DNA from: Reticulascus tulasneorum
Taxonomy: Eukaryota; Ascomycota; Sordariomycetes; Glomerellales; Reticulascaceae
Reading direction: 5' to 3'
DNA: 64,000 nucleotides
Assembly (NCBI GenBank): GCA_001557505.1
Contig: LSAX01000009.1
Coordinates: 2,108,001 to 2,172,000, forward strand
Shown here: piece after piece, positions 1 through 11,221 of the stretch
Numbering within the stretch: position 1 is the stretch's first letter
Layout: each line of letters begins with the position of its first letter
The notes under the pieces: generated by a model
What the model was told of the DNA's origin: nothing
What the model saw: only the letters and a program-made list of their open reading frames with translations
Databases searched by the model: none
Position numbers and translations under genes: made by a program

Positions 1-92
1 TTCCACCATTACTAGACGACAAAGAAGGGGAGTTTGCAAAGATGGAGCAAGCATAAGAAGATGGAAAAGCCAGTACCACTCGAAATCTCAAT

Positions 93-3006
93 ATGGCTGG
101 TCCCTCGATCAATGACTCCTCTGCATCGTCTTCATCCCGCTCCCCGATCCAAAACCCCAACGAGGCGGACGAGTTAGAGACCTTGTGGACCGAAGGCGAC
201 GACGACGACATCCTTGGCGAGGATCCCATTCGCGAAGACCTCGACGAGCCGCTGTCCTTTAAGCGCAAGCAGAAACAGAGCATATTGTCCTCACCGGGTC
301 GCTTCCTGTCAGCCATCACCGGCTCGCGATCTAGTACTCAGCATGCGCAACTGCCGCCTCGACTTCGAACCCCGACAGACGATCCTGTCTTACAAGGCTT
401 TGTCTCTCCGAGGAGGACTGCTGGCGGAGGCAATATCAACCAAGGAACGAAAGATGGAATACCCCTTGACTGGTATGTCGAAGGTCCGGGTAGGAGAGTA
501 GGATACGAGGACTTAACGGCCATCGATTGGATCTTCGAATACACTAAGGAGCGGCAACGTTTGCGCGTGCTGCGCTCAAGCGCCAATGGGCTGTTTGGAT
601 ACTTCCAACAGTTCTTGGATGCCAGCCAAGTATGGGTCATCCTGGTTCTCACTGGGCTGGCTGTTGGCGTAGTCGCGGCGGGCATTGATGTGACGACCGA
701 CTGGCTGGGAGATTTGAAGACTGGCTACTGTTCCAGTGGCCCCGAGGGCGGAGCTTTCTATCTGAACAAGGGCTTTTGCTGTTGGGGCTACGATGAAAAC
801 TCCAAATGCGCCGGGTGGAAGCCCTGGAGCGAGGCTTTGGGAATCCACTCGGCTGGTGGGAAGTGGTTCATAGAATACTTCTTCTTCATCATACTCTCCG
901 TACGTCTTTCGTTCCCGATAACCTGTCTCGTGAAACTGACGACCCGCAGGTCTTTCTGGCGTTCGCGGCCGCCACTCTGGTCAAGGAGTACGCCCTACAC
1001 GCCAAGCACAGTGGTATACCCGAGATCAAGACGGTGCTAGGCGGGTTCATCATTCGACGATTCCTAGGAACTTGGACTTTGGTCACCAAATCGCTTGGGC
1101 TGGTATGTCGAAGCTCCACTCGTGAACATGGATCTTGATACTGACTGCCTGAAGTGTCTTTCCGTAGCCTCTGGCATGTGGCTGGGCAAAGAAGGTCCTT
1201 TGGTCCATGTAGCCTGTTGCTGCGCGAACCTGTTCATCAAGCTCTTTCCGAAGATCAACGGTAACGAAGGTAAAAAACGACTGACAAATTGACATCGGAG
1301 GTCTCTCGACTAACTTGTGTATAGCGCGAAAGAGAGAAGTCTTGTCTGCGGCTGCTGCGTCAGGGATATCGGTTGCCTTTGGCTCGCCCATTGGTGGTGT
1401 ATTGTTCAGTCTTGAGGTGAGATGATCAGGCACCCCGCGCCACCATTAGGTTGCTAACGCGCTCTTCAGCAACTCTCATACTACTTTCCGGACAAGACAA
1501 TGTGGCAGAGCTTCGTCTGCGCCATGACGGCGGCAGTGATGCTGCAAGCATTCGACCCTTTCCGGTCTGGTAAGCTCGTACTTTACCAGGTCAAATACAC
1601 CACCGGATGGCATGGCTTCGAATTAGTGCCATACGCCATTCTAGGAATAATTGGAGTAAGACAGTCCCTCTGCCATGTCGATAAACATTGGCTGACAATC
1701 CCAGGGCGTATATGGCGGTCTTTTCATCAAAGCAAACATGGCCGTCGCTCGGTGGAAGAAATCCACACACTGGCTTCCCGGACCCATAGCCCAAGTCGTC
1801 GCCGTCGCTCTCCTGACGGCCCTGATTAATTATCCTAATTTCTACATGAAAGTACAATCATCAGAACTGGTGTCGAACCTCTTCTCGGAGTGTTCGAAGT
1901 TTGCCGAAGACGAAATCGGCCTCTGTAAGACCGGGGCGGCGTCCGCGGGCACCATAGTCCTGCTCATGTTCGCGGCCATCCTCGGCTTCCTACTTGCGGC
2001 CATTACATTCGGCCTCCAGCTGCCGGCGGGCATCATCTTGCCCTCCATGGCGATCGGGGCGTTGACAGGCAGAGCGGTCGGCATCATCATGGAGATATGG
2101 GTGCACAACCATCCGACTTTCTTCCCGTTTGCATCCTGCGAGCCCGATGTCCCCTGCGTCACGCCCGGCACCTACGCGATCATCGGTGCCGCCGCTACGC
2201 TTGCCGGCGTGACGCGCATGACTGTCTCCATCGTGGTCATCATGTTCGAGCTGACGGGAGCGTTGACGTACGTCCTCCCGATCATGGTCGCCGTCATGAT
2301 CTCCAAATGGGTCGGCGACGCCTTCTCACGGCGTGGCATCTACGAGTCTTGGATCCATTTCAACGAGTACCCCTTCCTGGACAACAGCGAGGAGATGATC
2401 ATTCCCGATATCCCCGCCTCGCAGATCATGACCCGCATCGAGGAACTCGTCGTGCTTACCGCGACGGGCCACACTATCGCTAGCCTAAAAAGCATCCTCG
2501 ACACCCACCAATACCGCGGCTTCCCCGTCATCTCCGACCCCCGCGACGCCATCCTTCTCGGCTACATCTCCCGCGCCGAGCTGACCTACAACCTACACAC
2601 CTCGACGCAGCCGCCGCGCTCCCTGCCCCCGGAGACGGAGGCCTTCTTCTCGCACCAGCCGCTCGCCGATCCCCGCACCACCCTGGACCTGAGGCCGTGG
2701 ATGGACCAGACACCCATCACCCTGCCCTCGCGATCGAGCCTGCACCTCGCCGTGAGCTACTTCCAGAAGCTCGGGCTGCGATACGTGCTCTTCAGCGATC
2801 GCGGCGTGTTGCAGGGCCTGCTGACGAAGAAGGATGTCTGGTATGTGCTGAACGGCGCGGAGGAGACGCGGAGGACCAGTGGGCTTGCTAGGGGCATGGG
2901 TGCGGAAACCGGCGTTACGAGGGAGGACGGCGGAGGGGAAGAACAAGGCCTTTTACGAGGTGAGGAGGCCACCAGTCCCGGGGTGGAAAGAGAGACCATG
3001 TTATAA
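93..3006 (+). CDS. CLC-family voltage-gated chloride channel / Cl-/H+ exchanger
   Basis: Membrane protein moving chloride, probably in Golgi, vacuolar or endosomal membranes by analogy with yeast Gef1 (inference). Proposed exons: 93-899, 950-1102, 1155-1269, 1325-1416, 1470-1655 and 1705-3006, about 884 aa with all phases consistent. CLC signatures are visible: HSGIPEIK, the gating-glutamate motif [20 protein letters not shown], and [11 protein letters not shown] in the last exon. The first membrane helix starts near residue 175 ([13 protein letters not shown]). The N-terminal 170 residues are polar and acidic. The C-terminal third (after about residue 640) carries a probable pair of CBS domains. 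For exon 3 the acceptor ending at 1154 is preferred over the one at 1167, because only 1154 keeps phase and gives LGL-CLSVASG. It converges on the DNA ligase gene with 228 bp between the stops. Two short upstream AUGs precede the start. The family call is secure; the CLC subtype is not. Confidence 0.95.
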
Positions 3007-3234
3007 TGATCTAGAGCCTGTATATGCGTAGAACCAATTCATGTGCATCTTTAACGTTCAAGCTTTTCTTGTATTGCAGCCACATATCTGTCCTGGAGAG
3101 CCCGTCACTTCGGCTTCCATTAGCAGTAAAAAAGCGTCGAGCTAAAGCAATACATTCCCGGGGCGATCCCTGAGATATTCATACAAGCCTGCCAGACTGC
3201 ACGTCTGAAAGCCCGCCACCATCCTTCGAATAAC

Positions 3235-6177
3235 TTAGTATTCGAAATCATCATCGACAGCAGGGCCTTTGCTCTTTGTCACGCTTTCTTGCTTCCGGTA
3301 CATCTCGGCAACCTGGCGACTACTCGTCGCTTCGTCAGGTTTCTTATCATCGCGCAGCTTGATAAATCTCGGGAACCGTAGACTAATTCCTTTCTCTCCC
3401 GAAGGATCTACGCCTTCCTTCCAGCCGGCCTTGTATCTCGGGCTCAACGTCAAGTCGGCAGTCTTGACCTCCCAGACATATCGCGGCTCGAACCAGACGT
3501 CCGGTTGGTGTTGGCCACCTGAGGAGTGGGCGTAAAAAGGCTTGGGACGGTCAATTACGATAGCGGATAGCTGGGTGTGTAGCTCTTCGAGCACAGCCTC
3601 CGAGAAACCGGTGCCGATGTTGCAGACTGTTTCATAGCTCTCGGTGGAGGGATTATAGCAGGCGAGTAGGAAGGCGCCATATACGGAAGTACGCTTGCCT
3701 TTACCGTAATAAGCACCCAAGACCACGAGGTCAAGAGAATCGCCGATACCCGAGAGGTAATCCTTCTTGATCTGATCAAGTATTAGTCAGGACTCTCATA
3801 ATGAGATAGAGGAACAGTCTTACTTTGAGCCAGTTTCGACTTCGCTTGCTGGGCTCATATCCACTCTCGGAACCATCCAACATCTTGACCATGAGACCCT
3901 CGCAGGAGGCTTTCATGCTCTCGTCAAGGAACTCTTGAATCTGTTCCAATTCTTGACCATCCATATGCGTAGCGAACGCAAATTCTCCTTCAACGGGCAC
4001 GAATGCTTGTAGAAGCAACTCGCGGCGTTCACGAAGAGATTTCTCAACAATCGCCTCTCCGTTGAGATAGAGTAGATCAAAGGCGAATACACAGACCTTG
4101 ACCTTGACATCCTCTACCTTGACATCCTTCTTTTTTCGGGTCATCAACTGCTGGAAAGGGAGTACCTTCTTCTCAGTGACATCCCAGGCGACTGACTCGC
4201 AATCTAGGACGAAACTCCTGGTGCCTTCCTTGACCCAGGTGTCCAGTTTTGCCAGAATATCGGGGTATTTCTTTGACAGGTCCTCTGAGTTTCTGGAGAA
4301 GATGGAGGCCACACCATCTGCTGTCGTATTGGTGGCGCCAGGCAGGGATTGGCTGAGCTCTTCAGGAGCTTCCTTCGCCACATAATGTATTTGGGCTCGC
4401 TCGCCATCATATTTGTACTCGCAGGTGAAGGTCTGGCCGTCAAATCTGTCAAGAACCTCCGTAATCGCCTTGGTCGGCTTTGCCAACATAGGCTTCAGGG
4501 GTACACCGGGCTTCAGCTTGCAGTTTTCCCGAAGCTTCATTATACCATGCTCAACCATGGCCGGGATAATCACGTCATAGCTCGGGAGTTCGCTACTTTC
4601 AGTTAGCATACTAAATCAGAGAAAGCCGAGGACTGCATACCTGTAGACGGTCTTCAGAATAGATTCTGCATTTTCTACATCGGTGGTGCTCGGGACCTTG
4701 CCCTTCGCCTCTGCTTCATGAAATACCACCGCCTGAGCAAGAGACACGAGCACGCTTCTCTCCGCGAGACCCAGCCGTAGCTTGCCTTCGAGGAATCGCA
4801 CAAGGAATTTGGCTTCACTTGGACCACCCTTGTCTTTGTTCACGTCAACCTTGCCCGCGGAATGTGAGTCGGCGGCGGAAAGAAGCTTCTTGATTCCATC
4901 GACTTTTCGTCCTTGTGCGCCGTTGCCAGTTACTGTGGCAATGTCCATCAGTCCTTTGTGAACTCCTCTGATGGTGAGGGCCTTGGGCTTGAACATTGTC
5001 GGCTGTGTTGATCTACTCTTGACCGCAACAAGACCTAAATCGCCAATTTCTTTCTGATCTTGCTTGATTATTTGCAAGGTCCGGCCAGTTGACTCGCCAA
5101 TGGCTTTCATGATTAGAGACTCTCCGATGCCCAGCTCAATTCCGGCATAGTCAGGGGCCAGTTTGTTGATCATGAGCAATACCGTGGGAAGAAGATCATC
5201 GGGGGTTAGGCGCATGACTTGACGAAGGAATAACGAGCAGTGTGCCATAATCTCGAGTCGTTTGGTCGTGAGCTCAACCAGAGAGAAGGTTGTGCATAAG
5301 GCGGCGTATGGCACAGGCTCACCAGGCTTCCAGTCGGGATAGGGATCCTTGGTCTTGGCCTTAAGTTTGGTCTGGACCTTCTCTCGAGCTCTTCTTGCGA
5401 CCTCGGGCTTCTCTTCCTCTTCATCCTCTTCCTCGGCTTCCTCCTCTACCTCGGATGTAGGCTCAGGAACAGCCTCCGTAGCAGCCTCTTTCTTCACGAC
5501 CTGCTTCTTTTCTTTGGCAGGGGGAGCTTCCTGGGTTCTCTTGGATCGAGGAGACTTTGTGGGCAACGGCTTGCGCTTAGGTGTCTTTTCCTCTTCTTTA
5601 ACCTCGGGTTCTGGGTTTGGAGATTCCTCCATGGCATCATCTTCGTCATCCTCGATAGGATTCCGAGTTCTCCGAGGCCGTTTTACGACAGGGCCGTCTT
5701 CCTCATCTGCCTCGTCGATATCCTTGGCCGCAGACTTGGTGGGGTTTGCATTTGATTCCTTGTCGTCGCTGATACGAGATCGTTTCTTGGGTTCTGTGAA
5801 CCACTGTCAGCAGTTGGCTAAGCTCCAAGTCATGCGCAATTGTTACCTTTCTCAGGATCCGCATTCTCCTTAGCAATTATAATGGAAGAATCACCGTTCT
5901 TCTTTGTTTTCACCTCCTCGTCTGCGTCCTCATCCTGTTCCTCCGCCGGCTTCTGAGCCTTCGGCTTCGTAGCAAAGCTTAACTTGCTCTGCTGCGGGGC
6001 CGCTTTCGAGCCATTCGCACCAAAGAACTTCCTATGGGAAAGTCAGCAATCTCTCAGAGCCAAGCCACTACTCAGGGGCAAAGATTGTTCCAAGGCGGCA
6101 GAAGGACTTCATTCTACACACCCCAGCGTCGTCTGCGCGGACTTTACGTACCCCAGTGTCGCTTGCTTCGGCGCCAT
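3235..6177 (-). CDS. cdc9: ATP-dependent DNA ligase I (replicative, Cdc9/LIG1 type)
   Basis: Joins Okazaki fragments and completes excision repair in the nucleus. Exons on the minus strand: 6177-6152, 6031-5847, 5793-4641, 4592-3824 and 3771-3235, giving 889 aa. The first splice joins ...QATLG to KFF, creating a canonical PCNA-binding PIP box (QATLGKFF) at residues 5-12, which supports the start and intron 1. Residues about 15-240 are low-complexity, Lys/Glu-rich and probably disordered. The DNA-binding domain follows, then the nucleotidyltransferase motif EYKYDGERAQIH with the adenylated Lys near residue 515, and the OB-fold C-terminus. For intron 3 an acceptor at 4593 is chosen; it gives VY-S-ELPSYD, which aligns with the conserved region, and uses a GCTAAC branch point. 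The alternative at 4597 would add one Ser. The motif TTTTCGCGTC lies about 210 bp upstream and could be an MBF/E2F-type site, as expected for an S-phase gene. Confidence 0.96.
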
Positions 6178-6692
6178 AGTGAGCAGACGTCGACTTGCAG
6201 TAGCAGCGATTCGTATCACTAGAGGGGACGCCACGCTGAATGGTGTTGAGGCGACGAATTGTGCGAATTGTCGTGGGGGACGAGATATAAGTATCAATGG
6301 TTGGATGCGGCTGCTGGTAGGGTGTAGCTTGGACGCGCTTTCCAGGCAGAACCGCGTTAATTGAACCATGCAGCCACGGCCGGGTCTGACGCGAAAATAG
6401 ATCTGTTTAGTCGCATGGAAATGCATTTAAACGAGCACTGCCTAAACCGAGCCAAACCCATGTAAGCGACAGGTAGAACTTTACACTGGGCAATTGTAGG
6501 CTTCTCGATAAGACAAGTCACATATCACAGGCAAATGATATTATGGTTTCAACCAAGAAAATAGCTTCGTCCTCGGCCTTGTTCAATTCCAACCATCTCA
6601 ACCTCTAGTTTATTGGCAGGTAATGTACAAACAGGATATGATGATAGGATTAACAGAGCAAGGAAACGATCAGGAATTCGGCGTGTGCGGGT
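6178..6692. other. intergenic: ligase promoter / PDA1 3' region
   Basis: This 515-bp stretch lies between the ligase start and the PDA1 stop. Apart from GACGCGAAAA at 6388-6397 (reverse TTTTCGCGTC, resembling MBF/E2F sites of S-phase genes) I see no gene or RNA. Confidence 0.5.
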
Positions 6693-8152
6693 TTAGTTGA
6701 AGTAGAAGTTCTCCTCCACAGTGCGACCCCTGATGAATTGCGGCTCCGTGCCTCGCTGGTAGATGTCCTCGTACAGAATCTTAGGAACGGGCTCGGGTGC
6801 AGCCATGGCTTCAGCAATGGCAACCTCCTCGTTGACAAAGGCGCGGGCCTCCTTGTCGATCGTCTTCAGCTCCTCCTCCGTGACAACCTCCCAGTCCATG
6901 ATCTTCTGCTTGAGCCCGGCAATGGGATCATTTGTGGATCGCATGCGTTGGATCTCCTCACGAGTGCGGTAAGTTGTACCGGGATCGGACATACTGTGAC
7001 CACCATATCGGTAAGTCACATATTCGAGAACCATTGGTCCGTTCTCCGCCTCAGTCCACTCCTTTCCGTACTTAACAGCTGCTTTCACAGCTAGGACATC
7101 CATGCCGTTGACTTTGAGACCGGGCATGTACTGGCCACGCTTGTAGTAATCCGTGAGAGCAGATGATCGATTGGCAGCAGTACCCATACCATATTTGTTG
7201 TCTAGAGTCAACAGTTAGTATGTCGTTGCATAAAAGACGGCCAATGTACTAACTCTCGCAGCCGAAAAGGGCAGGAAGGTTCCAGAGCTTGGCCATGTTG
7301 AAGGCTTCAAAGACCTGGCCCTGGTTGCTGGCGCCATCACCGTACAGGATCACGGTAGCCTTCTTGCTGTTGGTGTACTTGTGGGCAAAGGCAAGACCGG
7401 CGCCGACGGGGACCTGGGCACCAACAATACCATTGCCGCCATAGAAACCCTTGGTGAACATGTGCATGGATCCACCCTTTCCGTACGAGATACCCTCTCG
7501 TCGACCCAGCAGCTCTCCAACAATAGATCGAACAGTGCCACCACGCATATAGGCGAAGCCGTGGCATCGGTACGCGGTAATGATGTCGTCTTCTCGGGTC
7601 AGGGCGTGCTCAATACCTACGGAAACGGCCTCTTGTCCGGTGGACAAATGACAGAAACCTCGGATCTTCTTTTCCTTGTACAACCGATCGGCTGCCATTT
7701 CCATTTGTCTAACATGCCAACGTCAGTCCGGATGCACCCGGAGATTTCAATTGGGTTCTGTAAATCTCACCTGACAACAACCATATCGCGGTACATTTGC
7801 TTGAGCTCCTTCTTCGTTGTTTCCAGGGTGTACGGCGGGGGATCGAGCTCGTAGGTTTCGAAGCTCTCATCGCTCAGGGTAATTGTGAAGGTCTCATCAT
7901 CGGACTGCGGATAAAAATGTTAGCTTCGCAGATTGATTGCCAAGTTCGACTCAGTGTCGTGGTTTGAGGAAGCAATTGCATCGTCCAATTGACCACAAGT
8001 CCGTAAACAGCGCAACTTACTTGGGGAACTCCCTTCTCCAGAGTCGCCGAGGCCGCATCGGTCGTAACTGATCTCGATCCCGGAATGAACGAAACTGGAG
8101 CTCGAGTGCGCAGAGGCACCGCTCTGTTTATCCTTAGCGCTCGAGAAAACAT
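6693..8152 (-). CDS. PDA1: pyruvate dehydrogenase E1 component alpha subunit, mitochondrial
   Basis: Thiamine-diphosphate-dependent decarboxylation of pyruvate in the mitochondrial matrix PDH complex, feeding acetyl-CoA to the TCA cycle. Exons: 8152-8021, 7904-7771, 7708-7254 and 7201-6693, giving 409 aa, normal for the family. The N-terminus ([19 protein letters not shown]) is Arg-rich without acidic residues, a typical mitochondrial presequence. The ThDP motif runs from [10 protein letters not shown] to ENNKYG; the ENN is created exactly by splicing intron 3 (branch CTAAC). [16 protein letters not shown] is the conserved phosphorylation loop through which PDH kinase inactivates E1. No key residue is missing. 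The E1-beta gene is not in the window. Confidence 0.97.
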
Positions 8153-8969
8153 GGCGGAGTGTTGATGGCGACTCCGGGTAGATGGGCAAGCTGAGGCTTC
8201 GGGGGTGGTGTTGATAACAAATTATTATATCGTTGAATGGAGCTCCGAAAATTCGCGGTGTTGGGAAAGGAGCTGCTTGTTGAAGTCCGCTATGCCACTT
8301 TTGGCTAGCGTACGTGCACGTGATGTCCCTCATCTTTCCGCAGTCTTCGAAGTGAACACCGCCATCATTTTGCGCCTATCTAAAATCGAGGCAAAGTCAG
8401 ACGCAGTGCTATGACTTAAGTCCAGTTATTGCACGCTTGGGGGAGCCTTCGCTCGAGAGCATGCACTACATAAAATGCCGTGACAGAAGTCACGATACGA
8501 TGCTGGCTAGTAAACTGAAGTATGTCATGGATTGATGGTGAAGCAATATGTAGATCCACTATATACTCTACCAGTGGTATATTAGTGGCCTACCAGCCTC
8601 ATGCGTGCAAAAGGGCAACTTTTCTGCCTTGACGTCCCAAACCAACCTTCCCTAGTAACCTAATAAGAGCCGCAAAGAATCCCGATGCTGTCGATGCCAT
8701 GAGTGCAATCCTTCATATGCCAATAATGCTACAACGCCATATCATGCCCCGTATATCGTTGTTGGCGTCTCTCTGTACCAAGAAGCTCGCCAATAGTGAA
8801 TATGCTAACGGTTTGCTCGGCCACAATGGAGGCTCCTGGCCGCCATCGTCCGTAAAGCGACTTTGCTGACAAGTCGGTAGTCGTAGCTGACCATGCTAGT
8901 AGCTGCTGCCATAGATAGCTAGACTTCCAGGACCGAACTTGAATTGCTTGTTCAACCGACCGACAACCG
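8153..8969. other. intergenic: PDA1 promoter / F-box gene 3' region
   Basis: About 0.8 kb without a convincing coding region. The part nearest 8152 should hold the PDA1 promoter and the part nearest 8969 the F-box gene 3'UTR. No tRNA or repeat was recognised. Confidence 0.5.
8317..8322. promoter_or_regulatory. CACGTG E-box upstream of PDA1
   Basis: A perfect CACGTG palindrome lies 165 bp upstream of the PDA1 start. Read on the gene strand the context is ATCACGTG, matching the Cbf1-type bHLH consensus RTCACGTG. Function is inferred from the motif only. Confidence 0.3.
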
Positions 8970-11221
8970 CTAGTCGTCATGGAAAAACGTCGTGTTGCCG
9001 TTCTGAAGTGGTGCCGTCGATGGACCGGCATCCCTCATGTCGACATCTTGGCTTCCAGCCATTTCTCGGCTAGGGCCTGCAATGCTTGGTTGTGATGATC
9101 TAAAGTCAAATTGCATGGCACTCATCGGTCGATTCGGAGCATCTTGCATTGCCCGCTGCTGTAACGAAAGCGGTCGGTCATAGAGTACATCCTCCGGCGG
9201 AGAGAATGAGAAAACCTGGGGCCACATGTTAGAGGGTAGGTCGCTGGGATCGCAATGAGCCATCACTTACATCCATAACAGTTCGGTTCTGCCGCAGCGC
9301 CAAGGCAACACATTTCTCGTCCTCAAAGGCAACTCTCCACACGGCTTCGCCTTGTGCAATAAGCTCTCGGACTAGATGGCCTGTTTTGAGGTCCCAGATC
9401 TTGACCCTGCCATCACTTCCTCCACTGACGACGCGTGTGTCGTCAAACTGTAGGCTGGTAACGCTATTATCATGGGCGGCAAGCCGATGGATCGGGCACA
9501 TCTTCTCGAGCGACCATACTCGAACGGATCCATCAGATCCACCAGTCACGAGGGTATCTCCGCGCAACTGCAGCTGTCCAACGAGAGAAGTGTGACCCTG
9601 GAGAATTGCCAAGCATTCACTGGCAGCAGGTTAGTATGTTTCGTTCCTCTCGAGAGACGGGATGTCTTACGCTGTCCTTGGATCCCAAATCCTGACGTTA
9701 GTATCCAGACTTCCGGTAACAACTCTCCTGCCATCAAAAGCGATGGCGTATATCTGGCTGAAGTGCCCTTGCAAAGTTTGAATGCACCTGCCCTCGGATA
9801 TACTCCAAACCTTTGCATACGTGTCGTAACTGCCCGAGACAACAATGTCGCCCTTGATTTCAAGACATCGCACACTTGCTCCATGGCCAACCAAAACATT
9901 CCGGCACAGACCGGTTCGGATATCCCATACTCGAAGCGTCGTATCGCGCGAGCCCGATATCGCCGTATTTGCGTCTGACATCTTCAGACATCGAACGGTG
10001 GAGGTATGGCCACGAAGAGTGTGTAAACAAGCCCTAAGGTGCAGCATTAGTACCACTTGCAGAATATATAGCGAGAGAAACTTACCCAGTGGTTAGATCC
10101 CATACCCTCACGTCGCGATCACACCCACCGCTAACTAGAGTGTCTTCCCAAGGAACCATTGCCCACACCCCCATAACATGGCCTTGAAGAGTTCTTTGCG
10201 CATTGCCCTCCGTATCAAACACGTGGATCTTGGCATTATCGAGTGCCACAATGATGTACTTCGGGGTCAAGTGCAGACTTGTGACGACACCTCCTTCTTG
10301 GGTGATGTTCTTCGTAACGCTGGTGCCCCCAGATCTCCAAGCCGCCTCTACCAAGTATCGTTGCTTGAAATGTGACTTGTATGATCTTAATTTCGGTCGG
10401 GAACCTCCTATACTCAGCGAACCGTCAAAGCTCCTGGAACCGCCATGCCCCGCCGTGAGAGGCAAGGCCCCGGGGAAGCTATTGCTGGCGTACTCGCTGT
10501 TGTCGCCGAAGAGAGGATGCGCGCCGGGCCTTGTCGCGGTATTCATGGGAAGTGAGCTATAGACTTCAGAGAGCCTCCGTTGATAGTCGTGCTTCACACA
10601 GAGATTCTTCCACGTCATGTCATCACTGAGCAAATCTCGCCACCTCCTAGACACTTGGGACGCTCGAGCTAACACTTTTGGGTCGTCGATGAAGGAAAGA
10701 ATCTGAAAGAGAAAGTTAGTATAAAGGGACGCAAGGTGCCTGAGTGGGTACGGTGGCCTTACCCGTAAACAGAGCTCGTCAGGTAGACTTGTGAAAGGGT
10801 CCTTTTTCAACAACGGACTGACGAATTGGTGAACGAAGCTCAGCTGTTGACTAGTGCATAGGTTCAACAAGTCGGCAAGAACCCGGGTTCTCTGGGGGCC
10901 GGAGCAACTCTTGAAGTGTTGCCGGACCTTGGCCAGGAAGAAGTCCTCATCATCGGCAGCGTCGCTCCAGTCTGGCTGGGCGTGGGAGGGGCCAGGAGAT
11001 GCGGCGGGAGTGGGGGGCGGTGGAGGAGAGCCCGTCAACTGCTGATCGAAATCGGCGGCTGGCGTGCTCATACTAGGAGTCGGGGGGCCTCTCATGTGCC
11101 GCTGCGGCATCTTGTCCATCCGCTGGTTCAACGCCATGGTGCTCGTGTTCAGTGTCAACTCCTCGCTCAAAAGACTTCCTCTTCTCTCTGAGAAGCTTAA
11201 CGGTCTGTTATAGCCAGCCAT
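8970..11221 (-). CDS. F-box / eight-bladed WD40 protein (Cdc4/Fbw7-type SCF substrate receptor)
   Basis: Predicted substrate-recognition subunit of an SCF ubiquitin ligase, binding phosphodegrons with its WD40 propeller and Skp1 with its F-box. Exons: 11221-10763, 10702-10086, 10033-9671, 9619-9271 and 9215-8970, giving 677 aa. The N-terminal 85 residues are Pro/Ser-rich. A helical segment precedes the F-box (about residues 143-190: DPFTSLPDELCLRILSF, split by intron 1). Eight WD blades can be counted from about residue 270 to 600, with GH...RVWD-type repeats such as GHTSTVRCL, GHFSQIYAI and GHTSLVGQL. Eight blades fit Cdc4/Fbw7 better than seven-bladed beta-TrCP. The first ATG of the frame is used. 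In Neurospora an F-box/WD40 protein (FWD-1) degrades the clock protein FRQ; orthology to that or to Cdc4 cannot be settled here. Confidence 0.9.
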
